The translations under genes and the position numbers were made by a program. A DNA stretch of 64,000 nt from Lepisosteus oculatus. Its lineage: Eukaryota; Chordata; Actinopteri; Semionotiformes; Lepisosteidae. The notes under the pieces are model-generated. The model saw only the letters and a list, made by a program, of their open reading frames with translations, searched no databases and was not told where the DNA came from. The DNA lies in the NCBI RefSeq assembly GCF_040954835.1, contig NC_090698.1:67215284-67279283 (forward strand), given 5' to 3'. Below, piece by piece: positions 12,001 through 24,000 of the stretch. The stretch's first letter is position 1; every line of letters starts with the position of its first letter.

Positions 12001-15000
12001 AATATTAAGATGAAGGTCTTTAAGCAAGTTTTGAAAATGTCCACAGACGCAGAGTCTCTAATAAATTAGGGAGTTTGAAGCTGGGTCTCGGACAGAATAA
12101 GAAGACCTGAACCTGCAGATCACAGACTGCAATAGTGGACTATTCTCACAGAATAAGTTGTTCTACAACAGGTGTTCTAGAGTGTGTATTATTAGTATAC
12201 TTTTCCAACCTCTTTTTTGGCTGTACTTGTTTATATAGGCAGAGCTCTCTCAATCTTGTGCTGTACATTCTGAGAACAATCTGCGCTGGGTTGGGTCTGG
12301 AGCTGGGTTAAGGTTCGGATTAAAGAGGCAGCGATTGACTCACCACTTCAGCTTGTGGGAGAGAGGGCTGATGGTGAGAGCGGACTTGATCTGGCTCTTC
12401 ACCGAGCTGAAGAGCGACTGGCGGTACTTTTCAAACAGGAAGTCCCAGCCCTCGGGTGTCTGGGCTCCGATGGCGTAGACCGCCAAGCTCACATCACTGG
12501 GAAGACTGCGGGGACAAGACAGCATGATGGTCACATTCCAGGGAACAGCGTACAAGACCCTTACACAGAAGGGGCTTCTCTAAACTCTCGAGCACAGAGG
12601 TCCTGGAGTGTCCCAGTTCAGCAGCTTTCATACCTAATAATACAATCACCAGTTTCTAAAAAACTAATATTTTAGTTGTGATAAAGCCAGCAGGTTATTT
12701 ATTAAAATTAGAGATCATTTGGAACAGAAATTCCCATAATGAATTAAACTACCTAATAAGGTACAGGTTGTCCTATGAAATGGGTGGTTGACGATGACCT
12801 ATAGGCCAACCAGTACTGAGCCTCCCCGGGAGCAGGATTGAACACTTTAGTGCAATCAAACATGTATTTAATGTTCTTTATAATCATAGTGTTTTACCTC
12901 CCAAAGAGCTTTACATATCACAGGGGGTGAAATTCATCCTTCACTGAATTGAGATCAGGTTAAGAAGTCAAGTGTGTAACTGCTGCACTAGTTGAATTAA
13001 GGGGGCACTTTAAGTAGGCCAGGGTGTACAAACCCTGAGTAGAATTCACCTGGGACATAGGAGTTAACACCCATCATCTTATGAACAGTGACATGGAGTC
13101 TTAAGTACTGAAGACCTTGGTCTAATGTCTGATCAGACGGACACCACCTTCTACAACACAGGCACCAGGCTCGGCTTAAGACATAACCTATTACATAAGC
13201 AAAGTCAGGTAGCAGGCACATCTTTGAGTTGTGCTCCTTGAGGTGCTAAACGTTCTGTTAGCCCTGGTGCAACAGGCCGACCCTGTTTCTCAGCAAAGCA
13301 CTTCTTGCTGGCAAATAGGGTACATACACCACCTGTCAATCTGTCAGATGGCTCACTCTCTGCATCCCAGCTTTTCATCCCAGTCCCACAGGCCTGCTCG
13401 TCAACCCAACTCATTTCTAGCAACAACACCTACTGTAGCTGTGGAGCCCCTCACTCCCTCTCCTTCCAGGCTGTAGCCAAGATACAGACTGAATCCCTTT
13501 CTTCCCATATGATCTTATAAGCCTCCTGCTTACTCAGGTGGCCATCTTGGCTCATGGCCCACCACTGGGGCTAGGTTTCGAGCCTTGGTTGTGGAAACAC
13601 ATGTTGGGGGTTGACACCGTCTTCATGTACTGAACGCTGTTGTTTTAATAACAATACAAAACAGTGGGTAACTGTAGAATATTAACGGATCAAATCAGAG
13701 TAGACTAAATTCTCATATATAAAGTAAATTTGCAAAAGGATGGTTGTGTAACGTTGTGTACTTAAAATGTTTTTTTTCGATTCACTACAATAAACATAAA
13801 AATAAAATATCAAGTGGGATCTCTGACCTCATGTTCCCATCCGACTCCTTCCATGTCTGGAACAGCTGCTTGGCCTTCTCCACGCAGGGCTGGTACCCGC
13901 GGACACAGGCAAACATCAGCAGATAGCTGCGCAGCATCCTCTGGGACACCGTGCCCTCGTCACTCCACTCCTGCTTGTCGATCAGGTCCCTGAACAGGCC
14001 CACGATGTAGCTCTGGAGCACAGCAGAGAGCAGAGGTTTTTGAAAAGGAGGCTCATTTGTCTCCTTCCTGCCTGTGTCGCTTATGTGGCGGATCCTTTGG
14101 TCCGAAACAGATTAAATTTGCACCCACTTACACAGCTGGGCATTTTACTGGAGCCGTTCAGGTGAAGTACCTTGCTCAAGGGTACAACAGCGGCGTCTCA
14201 CCTGGACTTTGAACCCACAACCTTCCCCCTGTGAGGCCAGAACCCTGACCGCTGATCCACACAGCTGCCCCTACACAGTCCTAACTTCTGCGTAGCTCCT
14301 CCTGGCTTGCTCAAAGCCTCTCACCTTCATCTGATTCTCCAGCTCCTGCATGTCTCTCTTCTCCATCAGCTTGTAGAGGGGCACCAGCTCGCTCAGGCCC
14401 TGGGTCACAGGCATGATCTCCGTCTCCTTCCTCAGGTACAGCGAGAGGTCCAGAGCCTTGTCCAGGGGCAGCTTCCCGACGCTGTCGCGCGGCAAGACAG
14501 GTGTGTACAAGGCAGAAAGCTTCACAAGGGGTCTTCGCTGGATCATTGGGGTAAAAGAACTTCTTAGTTGCAAAAGATTTCTGTTTGATTTAGAATCCTT
14601 CTCAGTAGGACACTACCAACTACAAGTATGTTGAATCACCAAGTTTGTGTAAAATTCTCAGTGAAATTGCTGTACAAGAACACATTTTGAGTGCTGGTTT
14701 CTGTTTGTGGTGATGGCCGCTATGGCTGACTAACCCCGTTATCGCTTTAATGTTCTTCAGTGCTGGAAGGGTGGTCCAGTGATATCGGTTTGATATCGGT
14801 GAGACTGTGTGTGTAATATGGAGGCACCTGTGCGTGTCTGTGAAGGCACTTTGCTTATCCAGGCAAGGCTCTCTCTGCCCTCTCCCCCTCACCTCACCAG
14901 CTGGAAGGCGTTGTTGATGAGGCTGGCCCTGTCGTTGCTGCTCAGAGCCGTGTGGTTCCTCTGCAGCAGGCGGATCAGGGCGTCCCAGCCTGCTCCCTCG

Positions 15001-18000
15001 TAGTGCACGATGTAGTACCCACTCATGTCCACGTTGAACTTGATCCACTCCACCTCCTCGGGCAGGTACAGTACGTCTGCGGACGGACGGACCCGGAGGA
15101 TGAGCCGGTAGTAAAGAATTATTTCGAGACACAGAGCCATACTGCAATGACCACTCTCCAAAACTAATTGGCCATATTTTCCCCAGTATTTGTGTCTGGC
15201 CAGAGTTTCCAAACCAATTACCCAGTATGGAGCCCAGGAACAGTAGGTACTCTTCAGTAGAGTACAGTAAGTACAGTATTATACTGTACCTACTGTTAGT
15301 TAGTAAAGTAAGGAGCTACTTAACAGTAGGTTTTGCTAATCTAAAGTCCTGACTACTTTCAAAAGAGCATGGATGTAACCCTAACATCTAGCCTCGTAAC
15401 GTTCTACCTTTATTCAATTGCCAAAGTAATTTCTCATTTCCCTGCCTAAACTACGGAGTGTTGGGGCTGCTCGACCATATTTGCTGCACATCACTCAGCT
15501 AGGTGCTCACTGTTGGACAGAGTGAGTCCTCTACTACACTACATATAAAGTGCTTTGGGGTTCATATTTCTTAATATTCATTTTGACTTATTAATTCTGA
15601 ATTACTTTTGGCTCAGTTCTGTCCTTGATATTTTGTCTGAGGTATACTGTATAGTCTGAGGAGGTTAATTTGAACATTGCAACACTTCTGTAAATCTATC
15701 AAGAAAAAATCTAATATTAATATACAGATAAAGTAGAACACTTTAGTTACAGATTATACAAAAAATACACAAAAACCCTGGAACCACACACATCCAATAG
15801 TACTATTATGGCATCTTGCTTGGTTATTGGTTCCAGGAGTTGTTGAACAAGGTGAAACTCGGTTAAGGCACTTCCTCATTTATGTAGCCCTAACAGAAAT
15901 AAGAGACACTCAGCACATAGGTGCCAGCCATTCTTAAATTGATAACCTCTGGTTTGTTTTTTTAGGAAATTAACAATTTACTTACCCGTCTTAGTTTTTA
16001 ACAGGAACCTATGAACTGAGTTGGAATTACTTGTGATGTAGGTCAATGGAACGTGCCACAGAAAACTGAGCAAGAGAAAAATGAGAGACATACTGTATAA
16101 ATCTACTGTATATATAGACTAACACAACCTCTAGTACAGGGGTCAGCAACCTGCAGCACGCCTGCCATTTTTGACACACAGAGGGATCTTTAATGCCATG
16201 TGCAATAATAAACAAAAACAATAAGTAAAAAAACAAAAACTATACCTGACTATTCTTATCTGGGCAGCAGCCATATCACACTGTAACTCACAACTAGTGA
16301 CCCACTGAAGCTCAGCAGGTGTGAGCCTGACCAGCACCTGGATGGGAGACCTCCTGGGAAAAACTAAGGCTGCTGCTGGAAGAGGTGTTAGAGAGGCCAC
16401 TAGGGGGCGCTCACCCTGCAGTCTGTGTGGGTCCTGATGCCCCAGCATAGTGACGGGGACACTATACTGTAAAAAGGCGCCGTCCTTCGGATGAGACTGA
16501 AAACCAAGGTCCTGACTCTCTGTGGTCATTAAAAATCCCACCGTGTTTTTCAAAAAGAGTAGGGGTATTTCACACATGAAGTCAGTTCTTTGTCCCGTCT
16601 ATGACCAGTTAACAACTTAACACTTAGAGGTTTGCGTGCTCCTTAAAATGTCAAGATATGAGCCTAAGACTTGAGAACTTGGCAAGAGAAAGCAAAGGAA
16701 CAGGTAAAACGTAATCCCTGCTGAAAAGAAAAGAGACACAACATTTTGGCTGTGGAGCCTTCTTCAAGTGTCAAGGCTCCACCCCTGAAGAAGGCACCAC
16801 AGCCGAAACGTTGTGTCTCTTTTCTGCTCCTCTCAGCAGGGAATAAACCTTTACCTGTACCTTTACAGCCTACACATGCTGATACAGCCACCTGCCTGAA
16901 CTAAGGGAAAGCAAGGGCAAAGATTACACAAAACATGCATCTTAATTTATTCATTTTAGATATGATTACATTTCAATATCAAATTTATACTGATGAAAAC
17001 ATCAGTAGGGATAATATTAATATTAAAAAAAGTATCAATGGCACTGAAATCTGTCAAAATAATTACAAGTCATAATTCTTGGTACTCCCCAACTGAAAGG
17101 TAGCTGACCCCTACTCTATTATATGTTCAACACACACTGAAGCCATAAAAGCAAGACAAGTATCTCATATATCCCTGGACTCACTGGCCTTTTAAAACAG
17201 ACCTTAACTAAAAGTCACCTAAGAGAGAAAATATTTTAAGGAGAGCATTCACTGGCATGAACTGCAGTTCAAAATGTTCTACAGTGGAGGGCCTTAAGTC
17301 TTTGAGTTTTTCTTCCAACTTAAACAGTCAATTAAAGTATTAAACTACAGTTATTATGGTCTAAATTAACTGTACATGTTATTTTTCACCATTCACCTCA
17401 ATAAAAGTACTGTAAGCTGTAAGTCATCATAGAGCCTTGTTTGTTTTTTTACAAATATGCATTAAATAATTCAATAACTATGCCACATGTGTGACCAGAA
17501 GACACTGCACCCCCCAGAAACTTAGTTGGAGACCCCTGGTGTAGACTATCAAGACGTTCCGCTCATGGGTCATGTAGCCTGAAACTGCTTCACAGTGGAC
17601 TCCAGACCCTCGTGGAGTCCATGTTTTGCTATTTAAAAAGGTGTAATAAGCCAAAACTGTGGACAAACCTAATGTTGCATAGAGCCAACAAGGTGGACAG
17701 TCAGTGCCCAATCGGTGTCTATTCTCTCTGCTGACAAGCTATATTTACCACAGGTGTCTGTAGACATTACGATTCACTGAGCTCTCTCTCAAGGAACAGG
17801 ACTCTGAGGTTATGGGACTAAGCTGCAAATGGCTGGCTTCTTACGATGGGTGAACAGGTTTCTTGTCATCTGCGGTGATACCAGGTTCTTACCCTGAGTC
17901 CTGGGAGGGGTCAGCACTTTTGAGGTACCTCTCCTGATGCAGACGCACCTCTCGCCCCCTCACTGCCACGCTGACCAGAGGGAAGCCCTCCTGCAGAGTC

Positions 18001-21000
18001 CAGGTGTCCATGATCTCCTTCACATCCAGCTCATCCTGCATGAACCACTTCTGCAGACACAGACCCAAAGCAATCAGCTGAAAAATGCTGTAAAAATGGT
18101 ACTGAAACGAGCGTGCATTTCAGGCCAGTGTAGGGTTTGGATTACAAGTACCATTAAATGTTGACTCCAGTTATCTATCTAGTTGCACGTTAAATTACAA
18201 AATTAAGAGAGTTTACCCAGGAGAGCACGTTTTCTTACCACTTTTCATTTTTGGAGCACAGCTGCTGAATGGCGCAATTTACAATACAAGCTGCCAGAAG
18301 TGTCCGAAAAAAAAGTTTCAGATAGGAGCAAATTACTACTCATCCTAAAGTTCACTTGGGAACCAAAATCCAGCAGTGAGTGTAAAAATTGTCTTAGTAA
18401 TGTTGGAATGTTAACCCTAACCCTAGCTGGGGTTTCAACAGAGCAATTCTGCAATAGATCTCTGAAGCCCTCCATTCATCAGATTTGAAAATGTTCTTCA
18501 AACCAACATACAGTATATGAGTCTAAACAGTTTCTAGGAGAAGCTGTAGTTCCCAAAATTCCCCTTAACACCCAACACTACAGTCAGGATAAAAGGTCAC
18601 ACATACAGTGGTGCTAGAAAGTTTGTGAAAGAAATTCAGAAAATTCTAAAGGGTTCACAAACATTTTAGCACTACTGTAAAAGTAAAAGAAGAAGGAAAA
18701 CAGCTGTTTTGCTTCCCTATGACTGACAGAAGACCCATAGTTGCTGAAACAGTAGTAAGAAGTTGACTAGTGACCAAGTGGATGGAGCCATTTCATAAAT
18801 GAAGCAAAGCAAACAGCCTAGGTGCTGTAGGAAGGGACTTAAAAGCTGAAGCTCCAGACATGTGGAGTAAGGCTAATGTTTTGTTTTCAGCAAATGTTTG
18901 TATAAATAAAAAAGCACAGTGAATAGCAAATACACCTCTGCACTGGGACAAAAACACCTTCATTATGAGTAAGTCCCTTCTTTCCAAGCTGGAGGATAAG
19001 TGAAAAGACCCTGCCTGTGGTGATCGGCAACCTCAAAGTGTCACAATGGTCCATGTCATTCTGATTGCTACTGCAGGTTCCATGCCTCCAATTTCACAGA
19101 TTGTTTTTGTCACAATGTCCCCACTGTCCTGTGCTGTCCAGCACCCAGCTTGTAACAGACCAGGCTTGGCCCCACACTGGATGAAGGCTAGATGTACGTT
19201 ATCCCGGTACTCACTGAAGCAGGAGAATGGGGCTTGCTTCCAGAACAAAATCCGTCTCCTCGTAACCGCCCTTCATCCAGATCATCAGACTGGCAAATCT
19301 GTGTGGGAAAAACATCAGTGCCGTTACTGGCGAACGTGGATGTTCTGATGTACTGTGTGCAATGCAAGTAAGTGCAACATGAGTGAAAGGACACTTCCAC
19401 TCCTCGCTCACATTGGTCAGGCTGTCCCAGAGGTCTGCATTCCGCGTGTTCTGGTAACTGAAGCGCCGAAGGTAGCGGATGATGCCGATTTTGAAGGCTT
19501 CTGGAGTAAGGAAGTCTCTCAGCATGTTTAAAATACAAGCCCCCTACGAAGAAACAAAAGAGTGCACTTTAACCCTGTCTACCACTTCTTCATTCACGAA
19601 GTCCCCTCCACTCAGCGCCAACCCTCTTGGAAGGCACTGTGGTGCAGCGATTGTTTTTGCAGGAAGTGGATAAACTACCGGGTATTCACTACGAAACAGT
19701 GAGAAGGGCGCTGAGTTACAGAAAGGGATATTTCACAGGTGGCTCGGAGGAGCAGACGAGTACAGTTAAACGACGGCGCTGTACCTTGTCATAGGAGACA
19801 TCATCAAACATCTCCTGAATCTGCGCAGGATTCTCCACTGGAGTAGAGACAGGATGCGAGGAGCTCAGAGCATCCACCTCCATGGCTTCAAAACACTTTC
19901 CCAGAAAATAGTCCTCCTGGGGAGAAAGGAATGTTCTTCACATCAGCGGGGAATCTCGGAACGGCAGACGCTCGTCTTTTGTTTACGGAGAGTTGATTTT
20001 ATTTATGTGGAAACACACTAACTTTGCTTGGCACGTGATTCAGATGCTACAATTTGACATCACACTTTACGCCCGGTGTAAAGGAACAGCAACTGTGAAC
20101 TTCCAAACTGTTTGAAAACAGTACAGTAAAACTCCGGTTTAATGGCCTTCACTGTATTGAACTCCTAATTTAATGGACAAAATCTGCTAAAGGGAATTTT
20201 GCCTGTAAAATTACAAATATCTGACTTTCCCCACTATAATTTGTAAATGCACAAATAATGAAAAGTAATAATAATAAAATTTAAAATTCAGGAATATCAA
20301 TGGTGCCCTATAGATTTAGGTCAATTGCTTAAGATGGTTTCTGTTCGTGTTTCATATGCTTTAGCGAATTTGATGCAGTATATTTATGACACATTAAATA
20401 AAGAGCCTGTATAGATGTATTATTGACTATGTTGAATGAAACTGTTAAAAAAAAAGATAAAAAAATCCAGCAAGAATTTAAACTGTACATATAGTAGGTA
20501 TATATACTTTCCCATATTGTAGTGTGTTTTGAGACTGAACAAACGTCATTCATGATGTAACAGACATTCATCAACGTTGGACCTTCTCCTCTATTAGTCA
20601 ATTAAACAGAGGGCTTACTGCACAACACATTTTCATTTTTACTCAGACGCAACAGAACGTCCTCTGTATTTATCTTCTTAATTCTCTACAGAGCTACTTC
20701 TATTTTACTCAGTTCTTTAAGAGCAGAGAAGAGCAGAGAAGAGCAGAGACAGGAATTAGATTGTAAGACATGCCCAGATGCCCACACAATGATGAAAATA
20801 AGCTGTGCCCCTTTTTGTACAAAGATAGGACCAGAAAACAGACTGAATGCTAAAAAAAGAAAAGAATAGTCAAGTCTTATAGTTGAATCAAATAACTAGC
20901 AAAAAATAATCTCCTCTGAGCCCCCTTCTCCAGAGACAGCAAAAGGACATTTTAAGTGCATCTGAGTAAGAAAGGCAGGGAATAAAATAAAGAGGGCTGC

Positions 21001-24000
21001 TTTGTTTTACTCACAACTTGCAGCTCGGGATTTGTGATGTTTACAGACACGAACTCCATGAATTTGGCGAATCCTTCGTTCAGCCAGAGGTCGTTCCACC
21101 ACTGCATGGTCACCAGGTTGCCGAACCACTGAGGGAGACAGCCAGCAAGCCAGCATTAGCAAAGACCCAAGCCAGGGCTGAGCCCTGTTGGGACTGTGTA
21201 TCCTCTTTACAGTACATACTGCCAAGAGCCAGGATGGCTGACTTCATCTACTGACTTCAGTGAGGCTTCACAGCCATTACAGCATGGCGCTGGGTTTCAT
21301 CTGTATACCTGGATTCAAAAACTACGATTACAAACTGCAAAAAAATCCAAATTAAATCACAATATTATTGATATTGTATTTATTAGCAGGGATGGTACTT
21401 GGTGTGGCACAGCGTATTTAGTATTGCTGCCGTGCAGCGCCAGGGCCCTGGGTTTGATTCTTGGGGTGCTACCTGCGTCGAGTTGGTATGTTGCACCCAG
21501 GTTCGCTTGGGTTTCCTTCCACAGTCCACAAACATACTGGTAAGTTAACTGGTTTCTGGGAAATTTTGCTCCTGGTGTGTGTGTTCGTGTGTGGGCCCTG
21601 CGATGCACTGGTGTCCTGACCTGTGCCTGTTGCTTGGGATACGCTCCGGCTCCCCCACAATCCCAAATTGCATCAAGCAGTTTGAAAAGGGATGGACAGA
21701 TGGTACAAGTTGTTTTCAGATTTTTTTCTAAAATAAAGTAGAATCATGTGTGATACTCGTCTATGTTTTCCCAAATGTACAATTTACAAAAAGAGGAAGA
21801 CGATCTCAAACAGTCCATTAACCCTAGGGACAAACTGATGTCCCCCATCTGGCACAGCCCTGCACTGCTGGCACTCGGTGTCTGTGCGGTGATGGGATAC
21901 CTGGTGTGCCAGCTCATGAGCGATGATCATGGTGATGCCCAGCTTGTCGGAGGCAGAGGACGTCCTGGGGTTGAAGAGGAGGGCAGATTCCCTGTAGGTG
22001 GTGAGGCCCCAGTTCTCCATCGCTCCTGACTGGAAATCAGGAATGGCAGCCAGATCTGTAACGTTGACACCAAACAAAGACACAACAGATGACCTGCACT
22101 GCACAGAAGTCCCATTAAGCTCACACACCTGCTTTTTTCTGCAAAAAATGACATTTCACACCATATAAACAAGAATTTACATTATATGGACAAGATATGA
22201 GAGAATTCATTGGTCTCAAAAGTGTCTAATCAGTTAAGATTTAAAAGTAAGTAAATGCCTTTTCATTCCATTTTTTTCTAAAACTGTGGTGCAATAAAAT
22301 ATATTTTCCTACATTTTTTTTGTGGAGCAATTCATCAAGAGTCACAATTATAGCCAGCTACCCTGGCACTAAAGTCTACAGCTTTTCAATCGCAGAGAAA
22401 AACTGCATGACATAAAAGTCATAGGATAATAACTTCCAAGATGAACAGAAACAATATTCTGCACACTGTACACTCTCCAAGCTCACCTTGTTTTGGGAGG
22501 GGATAGGGGATGTTAAAGTAGTCTTCGTAGAAGTCTAGGAGCCTCGCTGCTGCTTCCAGAGCAAATTCTGCCTGATCAATCTTCTCAGGTACTGTATACA
22601 CAGATATCTGACAGAATGGAAACATACAAGCAAACCATACATCATCTCATGAGCTACTTTAATTACTAAAATGAAAAGAAATAGAGTCTAGTACAAAAAT
22701 GTCTGTCTAAGGCAAAAGTTCTTCTGGGGGTAGGGGTAAAAATGCTTTCTGAGCCAATGTGTTTGGTCTAGGAATTGCTGTACATAATGACGCAAGAAAG
22801 GTTTACAAATGAGTGAAGGCCATTTGACCCATCTAGCTGTTTTGGTACTTATAGTAGTAGTTAGTGACCCAGGGATCTCATTCAGACACTTCTTTAAATA
22901 CATCAGAGTATCGGCTTCAACCACAGGAGTGGGGAGCTCTCATCATACTGCCACAAGTTATTTATTTTAAACCTCTAAATTTATATCTTGCTATACAAAA
23001 CTGTGTTATATTTTTATAATCTGATTTGTCAAGCCTTGACAAGCCTTGAGGTTAAAATACCAGTGTTGGTTGCGATAATGTACTGGAATACAGCACAAAA
23101 GTTCAGAGACATACTGTAAGTTTGACATAAAAATCCAGGTGCCAGATATTCTAAATATAAAGGATTCAAAGGCCACCATAACATCAAACCCTTTCATTGT
23201 TTTGGAAGAAATTACCAGGAAGAAAAGAGTAACACATATTTTCAAATAATTTCAAATTAAAATCTAAATGGAAAGTTTTTGCTGCGTTCAGCTGGCGGAG
23301 ACCAGGGTTTCCATGGCGACCTACCTTGACCCCATGCTGACTCATCTTGCTCACGGACAGGAAATCGGACACAATGAAGGCCACCAGGTAGGTGCTCATC
23401 TTCACACTCACATCAAAGTGGTCTTCCAGTAGCCCACCTCCCAGGTCCAGAGTTTTCAGCTGCCAGAAAAAAAGAAAACTGCTTATCAGGATGCACGTCA
23501 GGAGAAAAGACGCATTATGTTTCCTTTTAGGACAACAGGATTATGTCTGCTTTCTTCACTCAACCAAGAGAGTTCTCTTCCAATAGTGTCATATAGTCAA
23601 AACCAAATTAATGTTTGGTTCAATCTTAACAGCCAGTTATATGATGTACCCATTCCGTTTGATTTCAATAATTTCAATAAATGTTTCTTTATTTATTATT
23701 ATAATTATTTATTTCTTTGGTCAAAGCACGGACTGCTGCAGACACACAGGGAGAATGTGGAAGCGCAGATAGGCTCCTCCTGCCCACTGACCCATCATTC
23801 ACCTTTTGACACATTGCAAGCTCTGCAGTGTCCTGTGGGAGAGTTAGTGCTGATTGGTGCAGAGGCACGTCACTCAGTGAGGTCACAGCTCTCTTTCAGG
23901 CACCGAGGAAGTCCCTGTTTCATTGGCTGCTGAGAGAGCCCCAGTGTTAACACCCCAGCACCAGCTCGGGTGGCTCTGAGAAAATATTGTGCCACTGTTT

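Noticed and set aside
15240-15310. Self-complementary GTACAGTA/TACTGTAC cluster as a regulatory element
   Set aside because: TACTGTA-type words are frequent throughout this window, so the cluster looks like simple local repetition.
18410-18425. Telomere-like AACCCTAACCCTA
   Set aside because: Only two units; no extended array, so it is most likely chance.
19188-19538. A single long open frame across ERAP1 exons 8 and 9
   Set aside because: Exon 8 (19543-19412) is read in a different frame; splicing joins the two exons in the frame that matches ERAP1.
20723-20750. GAGCAGAGAA tandem run
   Set aside because: Three short units; an ordinary microsatellite without further structure.
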